NCBI GenBank assembly: GCA_000169115.1 | Contig: AAVV01000001.1 | Span: 248,001-312,000 of the forward strand | DNA: 64,000 nt | From: a marine gamma proteobacterium HTCC2080 | Lineage (GTDB): Bacteria > Pseudomonadota > Gammaproteobacteria > Pseudomonadales > Halieaceae | Direction of reading: 5' to 3' | Shown here: positions 19,894 to 29,870 of the stretch, one piece after another | How the letters are laid out: each line of letters opens with the position of its first letter | How positions within the stretch are numbered: the stretch's first letter is position 1 | The notes under the pieces: generated by a model | Told to the model about the DNA's origin: nothing | Database searches by the model: none | The model's input: the letters and a program-made list of their open reading frames with translations, nothing else | Made by a program: the position numbers and the translations under genes

Positions 19894-20292
19894 ATGGCCA
19901 AGAACGCCAAGAACAGTAAGACAACGAAACGCAAGATCACTAAGCAGGTGGTCGACGGTGTCGCCCACGTGCATGCGTCCTTTAACAATACGATCGTGAC
20001 CATTACCGACCGCCAAGGCAATACACTTAGCTGGGCCACAGCGGGGGGCTCTGGCTTCCGTGGATCCAGAAAATCTACGCCGTTTGCTGCACAGGTGGCT
20101 GCAGAACGCGCTGGAGAAGCCGCCAAGGAGTATGGGTTAAAAAACCTAGACGTTCAGGTTAAAGGCCCCGGTCCAGGCCGTGAGTCAGCGGTTCGAGCGT
20201 TGAACAGCTGTGGTTACAAGATTACTAACATTACCGACGTGACGCCCATTCCCCATAATGGCTGTCGCCCCCCTAAGAAGCGCCGCGTCTAA
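19894..20292 (+). CDS. rpsK: 30S ribosomal protein S11
   Basis: 132 residues (E. coli 129). Conserved [19 protein letters not shown] and the C terminus [19 protein letters not shown]. It lies in the platform near the E site. The gap from rpsM is 59 bases. Confidence 0.97.
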   Translation: MAKNAKNSKTTKRKITKQVVDGVAHVHASFNNTIVTITDRQGNTLSWATAGGSGFRGSRKSTPFAAQVAAERAGEAAKEYGLKNLDVQVKGPGPGRESAVRALNSCGYKITNITDVTPIPHNGCRPPKKRRV

Positions 20293-20319
20293 GACAGCGC
20301 GCACCGAGGATCTTTCAGA

Positions 20320-20940
20320 ATGGCTCGATATATTGGACCCAAGTGCAAGCTCTCCCGTCGTGAGGGCACTGACTTACAACTAAAAAGTGGCGTGCGGTCA
20401 CTTGATAGCAAGTGCAAGGCAGAAACAGCGCCAGGACAGCACGGTGCTAGGCGTGGTCGTCTCTCTGACTACGGCGTTCAGTTGCGTGAAAAGCAGAAAG
20501 TACGCCGCATATATGGTGTTCTGGAGAAGCAGTTCCGGAACTACTACAAAGAGGCCGCCCGACTCAAAGGCGCGACTGGCGAGAATTTGCTTCAGTTGCT
20601 TGAGAGCCGGCTTGATAACGTGGTCTACCGAATGGGCTTCGGGTCGACGCGTGCGGAATCAAGGCAGTTGGTGTCTCACAAAGGTATTTTGGTCAATGGA
20701 ACTGTTGTTAATATTCCTTCGTACCAAGTGCGCCCGGGCGACATAGTTTCTGTCCGCGAAAAGGCGAAAAAGCAGCTCCGTATTCAGGCCGCCATGTCGA
20801 TCGCTGAGCAGCGTGGTGAGCAGGTCTGGATCGAAGTTAATTCAGAAAAGCTTGAAGGGACTTTTAAGTCTAAGCCCGAGCGTCAGGATCTCCCTAGTGA
20901 GATTAACGAGAACCTGATCGTGGAGCTGTATTCGAAGTAA
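20320..20940 (+). CDS. rpsD: 30S ribosomal protein S4
   Basis: 206 residues, equal to E. coli S4. [19 protein letters not shown] at the N terminus, and the S4 RNA-binding domain [20 protein letters not shown] around residues 95-115. It is a primary 16S binder and the expected autogenous repressor of the alpha operon. Confidence 0.97.
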   Translation: MARYIGPKCKLSRREGTDLQLKSGVRSLDSKCKAETAPGQHGARRGRLSDYGVQLREKQKVRRIYGVLEKQFRNYYKEAARLKGATGENLLQLLESRLDNVVYRMGFGSTRAESRQLVSHKGILVNGTVVNIPSYQVRPGDIVSVREKAKKQLRIQAAMSIAEQRGEQVWIEVNSEKLEGTFKSKPERQDLPSEINENLIVELYSK

Positions 20941-20994
20941 CCCTATGGGTTACTCGAGCCGCAGCCCTTCTTAACTACCAATAGCAGGTATCCT

Positions 20995-21999
20995 ATGTCC
21001 ACGAATGTGAATGAGTTCCTTACCCCCCGCGTCATTAAGGTCGACGAGAAGTCGCCGACTCGCGCGCAGGTTACCCTTGAGCCGCTCGAGCGTGGCTTTG
21101 GGCATACCCTCGGTAATGCCTTACGGCGCATTTTGCTATCTTCCATGCCCGGATGTGCGATTACAGAAGTAGAAATTGATGGCGTCCAGCACGAGTACTC
21201 GGCGGTTGAAGGTGCTCAAGAAGACGTTATTGAGATTTTGCTAAACCTCAAGGGCGTTGCGCTGTCTATGACAGGCAAAGACGAGGCGGAACTGTCTCTC
21301 GTGGCTAAAGGTCCATGCACGGTGACTGCTGCTGAAATTCAGACAGATCACGATGTGCAAATTGGCAATCCTGATCACGTTATTTGTCATCTCACAGCCG
21401 ATCAAGAGCTTGTTATGCGGGTTGTAGTTGAGCGCGGTCGCGGGTATTCGCCTGCGGATTCACGTATTAATCCTGAGGAAGAAACGCGATCGATTGGCAA
21501 GCTTCAGCTCGACGCTTCTTTTTCACCTGTTCGACGCGTCTCCTACGTCGTTGATTCAGCACGGGTTGAGCAGCGCACTGACCTAGACAAGCTAATCATC
21601 GACCTGGAAACCAATGGAACGATTGATCCTGAGGAAGCTATTCGTCGAGCTGCAACAATTCTGCAGCAGCAGTTGTTGGTGTTTGTCGACCTCGAGAGTG
21701 AGGCACAGGCAACCGCACAAGAAGCTGATGATGAAGTCGATCCTATTTTGCTGCGACCTGTTGATGATCTCGAACTAACAGTTCGATCAGCTAACTGCTT
21801 GAAGGCGGAAAATATTTACTACATCGGTGACTTGGTACAGCGCACTGAAGTGGAGCTACTGAAGACGCCTAATCTTGGTAAGAAGTCTTTAACCGAGATT
21901 AAAGACGTTTTGGCGTCGCGGGGCCTGTCTCTGGGCATGCGTCTGGAAAACTGGCCGCCAGCTAGCTTGCGTAACGATGAACGTTTGTTGAGCGTTTAG
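20995..21999 (+). CDS. rpoA: RNA polymerase alpha subunit
   Basis: 334 residues (E. coli 329). The N-terminal dimerisation domain includes [20 protein letters not shown]. An acidic linker ([16 protein letters not shown]) leads to the C-terminal domain with [17 protein letters not shown] and [20 protein letters not shown], the DNA- and activator-binding surface. It is encoded between rpsD and rplQ, the standard alpha-operon position. Confidence 0.98.
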   Translation: MSTNVNEFLTPRVIKVDEKSPTRAQVTLEPLERGFGHTLGNALRRILLSSMPGCAITEVEIDGVQHEYSAVEGAQEDVIEILLNLKGVALSMTGKDEAELSLVAKGPCTVTAAEIQTDHDVQIGNPDHVICHLTADQELVMRVVVERGRGYSPADSRINPEEETRSIGKLQLDASFSPVRRVSYVVDSARVEQRTDLDKLIIDLETNGTIDPEEAIRRAATILQQQLLVFVDLESEAQATAQEADDEVDPILLRPVDDLELTVRSANCLKAENIYYIGDLVQRTEVELLKTPNLGKKSLTEIKDVLASRGLSLGMRLENWPPASLRNDERLLSV

Positions 22000-22053
22000 A
22001 CACTTATTAGGTAACTGGTCTCGAGTTCGGGGCCTTATGAAAGGAAAAAGACA

Positions 22054-22458
22054 ATGCGTCATCGTCATAGCGGTCGACAGCTAAATCGTAACAGCTCCCA
22101 TCGCAAAGCTATGTTTCGCAACATGGCAGTGTCCCTTGTGGAGCACGAGCTGATCAAGACAACAGTACCCAAGGCTAAAGAGTTGCGCGGCTATGCCGAG
22201 CCTCTCATCACACTGGCTAAGACAGACAGTGTGGCCAATCGCCGGCTTGCTTTCGATCGCACTCGTAGCAAAGAGGCGGTGGGCAAGTTGTTTGACGAGC
22301 TAGGTCCGCGCTACGCAGAGCGTCCCGGAGGCTACATCCGTATTTTGAAGTGTGGTTTCCGCACCGGAGACAAGGCGCCCATGGCATATGTTGAGCTGGT
22401 TGATCGCCCTGAGCCTGAAGAGGTGGAGGAAGTCATTGAGGGTGAAGACGAGGAGTAA
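22054..22458 (+). CDS. rplQ: 50S ribosomal protein L17
   Basis: 134 residues (E. coli 127). [20 protein letters not shown] is the hallmark N terminus. The C terminus ends in an acidic tail ([15 protein letters not shown]) not found in the E. coli protein. Last gene of the alpha operon; a strong terminator follows. Confidence 0.97.
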   Translation: MRHRHSGRQLNRNSSHRKAMFRNMAVSLVEHELIKTTVPKAKELRGYAEPLITLAKTDSVANRRLAFDRTRSKEAVGKLFDELGPRYAERPGGYIRILKCGFRTGDKAPMAYVELVDRPEPEEVEEVIEGEDEE

Positions 22459-22490
22459 CCCCTCGCCTAACCGTTCAACAACGATCATAA

Positions 22491-22524
22491 GGCCCCAATA
22501 CCATCTGGTGTTGGGGTTTTTTTT
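22491..22524 (+). terminator. Terminator of the ribosomal super-cluster
   Basis: CCCCAATACCA pairs with TGGTGTTGGGG (one T-G pair) and runs into eight T residues. This is the strongest terminator in the window and lies 33 bases after the rplQ stop. Confidence 0.95.
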
Positions 22525-22861
22525 GCCCTCAGCTTGGAGTTCCGGGAATGGGTTGGCGAGTGCTTTGAATGGCTAGCGCAGAGCGTAGCTAACGGCCTTT
22601 GGCAGCGGGCGCTGAGGAACTAAATACTGCGGGGGCAGTTTTGAAGGGCGTTAAGATTATTAGTAGCTGCTGGGCTTTTTATTAATATAAAGTTGAATCG
22701 GCGCTTTTCCTTTAGGGTTTAACTGCCGATTTTGGTGGCCGAGATCACCGCGGTGAAAAGTCATGATGTACGGAGCTGGCTTGGTCGTAGCTAGTGGGTG
22801 GGTCGTTATCACCGACAGGTCTACTAGCCTCTGTTTTTTATTTTGGTCAAGCCTATGCATT
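22525..22861. other. Convergent intergenic region, no gene seen
   Basis: Lies between the rplQ terminator and the 3' end of the minus-strand enoyl-CoA hydratase gene. Two short open frames cross it (22660-22860 minus and 22763-23098 plus). Neither resembles a known protein, and the second is largely antisense to the hydratase gene. I see nothing functional. Confidence 0.5.
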
Positions 22862-23674
22862 CTAGCGACCCGTAAGTTTTGGGGGGCGCTTAGCCTTAAA
22901 CGCCTCGAGACTCTCTTGAAAATCCTCGCTTTGAGCAGTCAGCAACCACTGGTCGTGGTCCATATGCATAATGGATTCACCCAGTGCCTGAGCGTATCTG
23001 TTGATACTGCGTTTTATCATCTGCATAGCCACGGGAGGCAAATCGGCATAGGTTTGCGCCCAGCTGCGAGCAGCGGCGCTCGCCTCTCCCGGTGGTGATA
23101 TTTCGTCGATAAAACCCCATTGGCATAGGGTTTCGGCTGGGAATAAATGACCGGACATAATGAGCTGCTTGGCTCGTGCGGTACCAAGAAGATCGACGTA
23201 ATAGGGCATGGCTTGCCACATCAGATTCATAGCCATGCGCACCTCACCGACGCCAATTTTTGCATTTGCGGTAGCAATGCGAAAGTCGCAGGCAGCTGCT
23301 ATGCAAGCGCCACCCCCCGTCGCGATTCCCTGTACTGCGCAAACTGTGGGTTGGTGAATATCCCGGAGGCTGCGCATTAGTCGTCCACCTTGTTCGGCAT
23401 CTCGACGAGCACGTAGCAGCGAGCGCTGTTCTTTTTCGGCCTTGATTTCGTTGAGATCAGCGCCGACGGAAAAATTATCGCCCTGTGCCTCTATTACCAC
23501 TGCTGTGATCTTTTCATCGTCAGAAACGGTCATGGCTGCAGTGATTAATTGTTCAATCATGGCAGTAGTCAACGCGTTACGATGTTGAACTCGACGGAGC
23601 GTGATTATGCCTATGTTGCCTTCGCTATGTAGAGTGACAAACGGGGCATGGTTCATTTTTTTTGCATCAGTCAT
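22862..23674 (-). CDS. Enoyl-CoA hydratase/isomerase family protein
   Basis: 270 residues, crotonase fold. The oxyanion-hole/CoA segment FSVGADLNEIKAE and the signature GIATGGGACIAAACDFRIA are clear. In rat mitochondrial hydratase two glutamates act as acid and base. The second is kept here (VGEVRM), but the first, in GGG-C-E-L, reads GGGACI, so it is replaced. That pattern fits an isomerase or other crotonase activity better than a standard hydratase. It is the last gene of a minus-strand group with an alkyl-sulfatase-like protein and a P450. The substrate is not predictable. Confidence 0.85.
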   Translation of the reverse strand: MTDAKKMNHAPFVTLHSEGNIGIITLRRVQHRNALTTAMIEQLITAAMTVSDDEKITAVVIEAQGDNFSVGADLNEIKAEKEQRSLLRARRDAEQGGRLMRSLRDIHQPTVCAVQGIATGGGACIAAACDFRIATANAKIGVGEVRMAMNLMWQAMPYYVDLLGTARAKQLIMSGHLFPAETLCQWGFIDEISPPGEASAAARSWAQTYADLPPVAMQMIKRSINRYAQALGESIMHMDHDQWLLTAQSEDFQESLEAFKAKRPPKLTGR

Positions 23675-23745
23675 GCCAAATCCAGTTGCCTATCGCAGAG
23701 CTATTCAGACCAAAGATAGCATGCTCTGCAGCTCTACTTTTATTG

Positions 23746-25440
23746 TCATTCGATAAGGGAGGCGAGGGTAGCCATAGGAGCTGAACTCCATCCCGGCACA
23801 TCAGCTAGGATCTTAGTATGTGCCGTAACCGCCACTAGATCGGCATGACTCAGTTTGATATCGGCAGATTCAGTGTAACTCTCTTGCTGAACGCGCAGCA
23901 CATTGTTGCGCACCGTTAGCAGAAAAACGTCACCTTCTACCTGCACTTTAAATGATAGATCAACGTGGTCGGCCGCTTCTGCCCGGAAGCGGTATTTCAG
24001 TCGTTTGAGCAGCGATGCATTAGTGAGAGCATCGTAAGCTCGCAGGTTCATAGGGGCTAGGCGTGCTTTAAAGTCAATTTCCCCTTTTTCCTCGAGAATC
24101 AGTCCCAATAAATAATTTCGCTCGTTGGCACTGGTTGTCGTTTGGGCAACCTTGAGGAACGCTTTTTGACGAATGAGTAGAGCCTCGCTGTCATTGGCTT
24201 CAACTAGCAGTAAGTAATTGGCGAGTCGAGCAGCCCAGCGGGGGTCGCCCTCCACGGAGGTATCGGCTAGTGCCAATACTCGCTCCCGCCCACCCAATAG
24301 TGGTACCAGTCTTCGTGCCTCCTGCAGCTCATTAAGAGTCAAATAGTCCATGGAGTCGTCAATGAATCCGCCTAGCTTTATGTAGCGTTGACGCACCATC
24401 CACTCCCAGCGGTGATAGTAAGGTTGCAACTCTGCGTTTTCGGCGATTGCAGGGGGTAAATGTTGGGTATCGAGGAGGTCATCCACGGAGCGGTTGGTGA
24501 GAAAATAGCGGTTGACCTGGTCAATCAGAAAGTCGATGGCATCTCGAGTGGCGGTCATGACCGAGTCGATTTCCTCACGTCCTTGGAGTATCCGTGAGTG
24601 TCCGGGAACGATGGCGTTAGGTGCTAAGGAGAGGCTAGTTTCTACAGCTCGAAGCATTTCTTCAGGATTGCGACCTATTTCGAAACGCGCGGTTTCAACG
24701 GCAGGAAAAACACCGTGGGGTGGCGAATCACCGCTAAACAAAATGCGATCCTCCGGCAGCCACACCCAAAGGTGTTCACTTACGTCGCCCTCCATGGGCA
24801 TGATATGCAAAGGCACCCCGGCTATCTCTATTTCTAAGGGAGTGCTGACATCAATGGTAGGCGGGTGACTCAGTGGATCATTGGGCTCAGGGATGGGCGA
24901 CGGGCCGATACCATTACCCACGGTACCTTCTGCTCCCTGGGGTAGCAGCATGCCCATCTGCAGATAAACCCTGCGAAGTATGCTTTCGCGGTCGGGCTTT
25001 TGTAGTCGTGACACCCACTTCTGCCAATCTTGAGGACCATACACCGGAATGTTTCCTGCCTGTCCAGCCATTATGGGACCCATGCCACCGAAGTGATCAA
25101 GGTGTAAGTGGGTATAAATAATTGCCGCCACGGGTTTCTTCGTGTGTTTTCTGAGTTCTGTAATCGCGAGGGCAGTTGTGCCAGGAAACCAGCCACCGTC
25201 TATGACGATGACGCCTTCATTGCCCTCAATAAAGCCGTGATTCGAATAGCCGATAAATTCAGTGGCAAAAACGCGCTCGCCGAGTTTGCGCAGTAAAGGT
25301 TTCTGCTTGAGTTGCAGCGTCAACAGTTCTGGATTGGCTTGCTGCTCGCTTGCCGCTGAAGCTTCTCCTGCTTGCCCCATTAGGAGGCCAAGGGATGTAA
25401 GCATGCACAGAATGTATTTAATGTGTGTTTTGAGGTTCAT
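23746..25440 (-). CDS. Secreted alkyl-sulfatase-type metallo-beta-lactamase-fold hydrolase
   Basis: 564 residues. A signal peptide is likely (hydrophobic YILCMLTSLGLLMG, then GEASA). Metal ligands H111, H113, D115 and H116 form THLHLDHFGG, followed later by EGDVSEHLWVWLPEDR and FSGDSPPHGVFP. The middle part (about 320-440) matches the helical dimerisation domain, and the C terminus the SCP2-like lipid-binding domain of SdsA/BDS1 alkyl sulfatases. These enzymes cleave medium-chain alkyl sulfates such as dodecyl sulfate in the periplasm, giving the alcohol and sulfate. The three-part layout supports this family over simple MBL hydrolases; the true substrate is inferred. No good ribosome site is visible. 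It starts 81 bases after the P450 gene stop. Confidence 0.82.
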   Translation of the reverse strand: MNLKTHIKYILCMLTSLGLLMGQAGEASAASEQQANPELLTLQLKQKPLLRKLGERVFATEFIGYSNHGFIEGNEGVIVIDGGWFPGTTALAITELRKHTKKPVAAIIYTHLHLDHFGGMGPIMAGQAGNIPVYGPQDWQKWVSRLQKPDRESILRRVYLQMGMLLPQGAEGTVGNGIGPSPIPEPNDPLSHPPTIDVSTPLEIEIAGVPLHIMPMEGDVSEHLWVWLPEDRILFSGDSPPHGVFPAVETARFEIGRNPEEMLRAVETSLSLAPNAIVPGHSRILQGREEIDSVMTATRDAIDFLIDQVNRYFLTNRSVDDLLDTQHLPPAIAENAELQPYYHRWEWMVRQRYIKLGGFIDDSMDYLTLNELQEARRLVPLLGGRERVLALADTSVEGDPRWAARLANYLLLVEANDSEALLIRQKAFLKVAQTTTSANERNYLLGLILEEKGEIDFKARLAPMNLRAYDALTNASLLKRLKYRFRAEAADHVDLSFKVQVEGDVFLLTVRNNVLRVQQESYTESADIKLSHADLVAVTAHTKILADVPGWSSAPMATLASLIE

Positions 25441-25521
25441 GAAATATCGCTCGCGTAAGACGTTAGTCAGTTGGCTACAGAGTTCTTGGTTGGTGCGTTT
25501 GACGCTCGAAAAAAAGCGTAC

Positions 25522-26757
25522 TCAACGGTGCAGCACAACGGATAGATCGGAATAGCCACGAACAAAATTGGATTGAATCCGTTGGGGCTCAGCGACCATC
25601 TCAACGTCGCTAAAACGCTTCAGTATCTCCTCCCAAAGAATGCGTAGCTGCATTTCACCCAGCCGATTACCCATGCAGCGATGGATGCCGAAACCAAAGG
25701 ACAGGTGGTAGCGCGGATTGTCTCTCGTAATGTTGAATGTGTTGGGGTCATCAATCGCTGTTTCGTCATGGTTCCCTGACAGGTACCACATCACCACCTT
25801 TTCGCCTTTACGGATCGTTTTACCACCGAGGACAACATCTCGGGTAGCGATGCGTCGCATGTGCATTAGAGGTGTTTGCCAGCGAATGATTTCTGGCACC
25901 ATGGAATTTACAAGGTGAGGATTCGCTTTCAGCAGGGAAAATTGTTCGGGGTTTTGATTGAGGGCGACGACGCCTCCGGTGATTGAATTACGTGTCGTGT
26001 CGTTGCCACCCACGATCAACAAAATCAAATTTCCCAGGTATTCTAGAGGATCATCCACCATGGCGGCAGTTTCTGGATTGGTGGCTAACATACTGATGAG
26101 ATCCATGGTGCCGGGTGGATTATCTTTACGTTGGTGCCACAGGGCCGTGAAGGTTTCCAAACACTCGGTGAGGGCGCGTGTTCGCTCGTCGTTGTTACCG
26201 TCGCCCCCTGCTATTTCTGGCAAGGAGGTCGCCATATCAGACCAGTAAGGCAGCTTATAACGGTCTTCAAAAGGGAAGTCGAAGATAGTCGCCAGCATTT
26301 GCGTGGTTAAGTTTACAGAAACGCGGTCAACCCAGTTAAAGGGCTCTCCGATGGGCAATGCATCCAGCATGGTGGCGACCCGGGAACGAATAATCGTTTC
26401 CAAGTCTGCCAAGTTGCGCGGCGCAACCACGCCTTGGACAGCTTTGCGCTGTATATCGTGAAGGGGTGGATCCATTGCAATGAATTGGCGCACGGGAAGG
26501 TCGTTCCCATAATCGCCGATCGTGATGGCAGGCTCAGAAGAGAAATCATCGTGACTTTTATCAACCGTCACGATGTCCTCAAAGCGAGTAATCGACCAGA
26601 AGCCGCCAAAGTGGCTATTCTCACTCCAGTGCACCGGATCTTCCTTGCGAAGTCGAGCAAACCACGGACGCCAGCTGTCGGTTTGATACAGATCGGGATT
26701 GCTGACATCAATAGCATCAAGGGCCATTGCGTAGGGATCAGACGTTGAAATGCTCAT
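25522..26757 (-). CDS. Cytochrome P450, CYP153-like alkane/fatty-acyl hydroxylase
   Basis: 411 residues, soluble bacterial P450. The heme-binding loop FGFGIHRCMGNRLGEMQLR has its cysteine ligand at residue 361. The I-helix reads VGGNDTTRNSITGG, and the K-helix ExxR is EIIRW. The stretches MHMRRIATRDVVLGGKTIRK and GEKVVMWYLSGNHDE closely resemble CYP153 alkane omega-hydroxylases. Steroid CYP families such as CYP125 are a weaker alternative. CYP153 enzymes need a ferredoxin and reductase; neither is encoded nearby, so partners must lie elsewhere. First gene of the minus-strand group. Confidence 0.85.
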   Translation of the reverse strand: MSISTSDPYAMALDAIDVSNPDLYQTDSWRPWFARLRKEDPVHWSENSHFGGFWSITRFEDIVTVDKSHDDFSSEPAITIGDYGNDLPVRQFIAMDPPLHDIQRKAVQGVVAPRNLADLETIIRSRVATMLDALPIGEPFNWVDRVSVNLTTQMLATIFDFPFEDRYKLPYWSDMATSLPEIAGGDGNNDERTRALTECLETFTALWHQRKDNPPGTMDLISMLATNPETAAMVDDPLEYLGNLILLIVGGNDTTRNSITGGVVALNQNPEQFSLLKANPHLVNSMVPEIIRWQTPLMHMRRIATRDVVLGGKTIRKGEKVVMWYLSGNHDETAIDDPNTFNITRDNPRYHLSFGFGIHRCMGNRLGEMQLRILWEEILKRFSDVEMVAEPQRIQSNFVRGYSDLSVVLHR

Positions 26758-26838
26758 AGCGCGGACCTTTTATTAGGGTTTTTCGCACTAGAATTAGAAC
26801 ACAGGGAGTTTGTTGTAAGGGGTCATCCTAGGACAGGA

Positions 26839-26861
26839 GCGGGTGATTTCCAGACACCCGC
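26839..26861 (-). terminator. Hairpin downstream of uvrA
   Basis: GCGGGTG pairs with CACCCGC across a nine-base loop, about 20 bases after the uvrA stop on the minus strand. There is no T tract, so it may be a Rho-assisted end or an RNA-stabilising stem. Confidence 0.4.
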
Positions 26862-26879
26862 GCCCATAACGAGCTCGAC

Positions 26880-29762
26880 TTATGCCGCTTTTTTCCGAGG
26901 TTTTCGTTTTGTTGGCTTTTTGGCCTCGGTCACCCTATGAGCTAGAAGGGGCTTCAAAAACTCGCCGGTGTGTGATCCGGGTGTTGTGGCAACCGTTTCT
27001 GGACGGCCTGTTGCAATAATTTGACCGCCACCTGAACCACCCTCAGGTCCAAGATCAATGACCCAGTCGGCTGTTTTAATCACATCGAGATTATGCTCGA
27101 TGATAGCAACCGTGTTGCCCCCGTCACGCAGACGGTGCAGAACCTCAAGTAACTGGCGAATATCCTCAAAATGTAAACCTGTTGTGGGTTCATCAAGAAT
27201 GTAGAGCGTATTGCCGGTATCTCGCTTCGATAATTCTTTGGCCAGCTTGACCCGTTGAGCCTCTCCTCCGGAGAGGGTAGTCGCGGCTTGACCCAAGCCG
27301 ACATAGGACAGTCCTACATCCATAAGGGTCTGCAATTTCCGGTAAATCGCGGGGACAGCTTCGAAGAAAACAACAGCGTCCTCAACCGTCATTTCCAATA
27401 CTTCGGAAATGCTTTTTCCCTTATAGCGAACTTCCAGAGTTTCTCGGTTGTAGCGTTTGCCTTTACAAACATCGCAAGGAACGAAAATATCGGGCAGAAA
27501 GTGCATCTCAACCTTGGTAACTCCGTCGCCCTGACAGGCCTCACAGCGGCCACCGCGGACGTTAAAACTAAACCGGCCCGGCTTATAACCGCGAGACCGA
27601 GATTCCTGCGTGCCCGCAAAAAGCTCTCGAATGGGAGTAAAGATCCCGGTATAGGTTGCTGGGTTAGATCGAGGCGTTCGACCGATGGGTGACTGGTCGA
27701 TATCGATACATTTATCGAAGTGCTGGAGTCCTTTCACCGCATCGTGCGGGGCCGCTTTTAGCGTTGTCGCGCCGTTAAGTTCCGTAGCCGCTAGGGGGTA
27801 GAGCGTGCCGTTGATTAGAGTCGATTTCCCCGACCCCGAGACTCCGGTAATACAGGTCAAAAGTCCTACCGGCAGCTCCAGCGTTACTGCTTGCAAATTG
27901 TTACCGCGGGCGCCCTCGATAACCAGCATACGATCAGAATCAATGGGCCGGCGGGTCGCGGGAATTGCTATTTCGCGTTTGCCCGACATGTAAGCGCCAG
28001 TGAGTGAGTCTTCAACTTGCATCACATCGTCGATGGTACCTTGGGCAACAATATGACCACCGTGAACACCCGCCCCTGGACCGATATCGATAATATGATC
28101 GGCGGTCCTAATGGCGTCCTCGTCGTGCTCAACCACGAGTACGGTATTGCCCAGATCTCGCAGATGGGTAAGGGTTGCGAGTAGTCGCTCATTGTCGCGC
28201 TGGTGTAAACCGATCGACGGCTCATCAAGGATGTACATAACGCCGACCAGGCCAGCTCCAATTTGTGACGCCAGACGGATACGCTGTGCCTCACCTCCCG
28301 ACAGGGTTTCGGCGCTGCGGTTTAGCGTGAGGTAGTTCAGACCAACATCGACCAAAAATCGATAGCGGGCCCGCAGCTCTTTCAGAATTTTATCGGCGAT
28401 TTCTCCGGAACGTCCAGGCAATGCCAATTGTTCAAAGTAGCTAAAGGCCTCGCCCACTGGGAGGCTAGTGATTTCAGGCAGTGTTTGCTCGTCTACAAAG
28501 ACGTTTCGCGCATCTCTGCACAGGCGTGTTCCCTGGCATTGCTGACAGGGTGCGGTGGAAACGTATTTAGATAATTCCTCCCGAACACCTTGCGATTCGG
28601 TGTCCCGATAGCGTCGCTCGAAATTTGGCAAAATCCCTTCAAAAGCATGACGCCTTTTGAAGACGGTGCCACGATCGTTGATGTATGCGAATTCGATTTC
28701 TTCGCCGTCGTTGCCAAAAAGTATGAGGTCGCGTTGCTTCTTTGGTAAGGCTTCAAAGGGCGTATCAATGTCGAAACCATAATGGTCAGCTAGTGATGTC
28801 AGAATATGAAAATAGTACACATTGCGCCGATCCCACCCTCTAATGGCGCCCCCCGCGAGGCTGGCCTCCGGATGAGCAACAACGCGACTTTCATCGAAGT
28901 ACTGCATAACGCCCAATCCGTCACAGCCATCGCAGGCACCTGCGGGATTGTTGAAGGAAAATAGGCGGGGTTCGAGTTCGTCAATGGCATGGCCACATTC
29001 GGGGCAGGCGTAGCGAGCTGAAAACAACAAGGTCTCGCCCGTTTCACCTTCCATCGGTGCGACTGACGCTAGGCCATCCGTGAGTTCCAGAGCGGTTTCA
29101 AAGGACTCAGCCAGGCGCAATCCGAGATCTTCGCGCACCTTGAATCGGTCGATGACGACGTCGATTGAATGCTTACGCTTTTTATCAAGTGCTGGAACAT
29201 CATCGAGGTCGACAAGAATGCCGTCTACCCGCACGCGTATAAAGCCGGCAGCTCGCATTTGCTCAAAAATATGCAAATGCTCACCCTTTCGATCTCTGAT
29301 GACAGGGGCCAGCAGCATCAACTTACTGCCTTCTTGTTGCGCCAGTACGGCATCGACCATTTGGCTCACTGTTTGCGCTTTTAGTGTGATTCCGTGGTCG
29401 GGGCAGCGAGGGTCGCCGACCCGAGCAAAAAGCAGTCGCAAGTAATCATAAATTTCGGTGATCGTGCCGACGGTGGAGCGCGGGTTATGCGAGGTTGATT
29501 TCTGCTCAATCGAAATGGCAGGTGAGAGACCCTCGACATGATCAATGTCGGGTTTTTCCATCATGGACAAAAACTGGCGGGCATAGGTTGAAAGCGACTC
29601 CACGTACCGTCGTTGCCCCTCAGCATAGAGGGTGTCGAACGCGAGTGAGGACTTGCCTGATCCCGACAGTCCGGTAATCACTACCAGCTTGTCTCTGGGG
29701 ATATCGAGATCAATGTTCTTGAGGTTGTGGGTACGCGCACCGCGAACCTGAATCGTATCCAT
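26880..29762 (-). CDS. uvrA: Excinuclease ABC subunit A
   Basis: 960 residues (E. coli 940). Damage-sensing ATPase of nucleotide excision repair. Two ABC modules: Walker [15 protein letters not shown] near residue 31 and [13 protein letters not shown] in the second half. Signature [16 protein letters not shown] and its twin [16 protein letters not shown] are both present. Two zinc modules are visible ([13 protein letters not shown]...CDGC and [14 protein letters not shown]...CDVC). It diverges from an MFS gene with ssb just beyond. I found no CTGT-N8-ACAG LexA box in the 108-base divergent gap, unlike E. coli uvrA. Confidence 0.98.
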   Translation of the reverse strand: MDTIQVRGARTHNLKNIDLDIPRDKLVVITGLSGSGKSSLAFDTLYAEGQRRYVESLSTYARQFLSMMEKPDIDHVEGLSPAISIEQKSTSHNPRSTVGTITEIYDYLRLLFARVGDPRCPDHGITLKAQTVSQMVDAVLAQQEGSKLMLLAPVIRDRKGEHLHIFEQMRAAGFIRVRVDGILVDLDDVPALDKKRKHSIDVVIDRFKVREDLGLRLAESFETALELTDGLASVAPMEGETGETLLFSARYACPECGHAIDELEPRLFSFNNPAGACDGCDGLGVMQYFDESRVVAHPEASLAGGAIRGWDRRNVYYFHILTSLADHYGFDIDTPFEALPKKQRDLILFGNDGEEIEFAYINDRGTVFKRRHAFEGILPNFERRYRDTESQGVREELSKYVSTAPCQQCQGTRLCRDARNVFVDEQTLPEITSLPVGEAFSYFEQLALPGRSGEIADKILKELRARYRFLVDVGLNYLTLNRSAETLSGGEAQRIRLASQIGAGLVGVMYILDEPSIGLHQRDNERLLATLTHLRDLGNTVLVVEHDEDAIRTADHIIDIGPGAGVHGGHIVAQGTIDDVMQVEDSLTGAYMSGKREIAIPATRRPIDSDRMLVIEGARGNNLQAVTLELPVGLLTCITGVSGSGKSTLINGTLYPLAATELNGATTLKAAPHDAVKGLQHFDKCIDIDQSPIGRTPRSNPATYTGIFTPIRELFAGTQESRSRGYKPGRFSFNVRGGRCEACQGDGVTKVEMHFLPDIFVPCDVCKGKRYNRETLEVRYKGKSISEVLEMTVEDAVVFFEAVPAIYRKLQTLMDVGLSYVGLGQAATTLSGGEAQRVKLAKELSKRDTGNTLYILDEPTTGLHFEDIRQLLEVLHRLRDGGNTVAIIEHNLDVIKTADWVIDLGPEGGSGGGQIIATGRPETVATTPGSHTGEFLKPLLAHRVTEAKKPTKRKPRKKAA

Positions 29763-29870
29763 GTAAGACCAGACCTGTGTGAGATTTTAATAACTGCAAC
29801 CGGCTAGTATACGCGCCTGAAGGCGATCCCGATGGCCTCATGTCTGATTCACCCGTGGTAAACTGCTGAT

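Noticed and set aside
22763-23098. 111-codon plus-strand frame
   Set aside because: Mostly antisense to the enoyl-CoA hydratase gene, which has clear family motifs.
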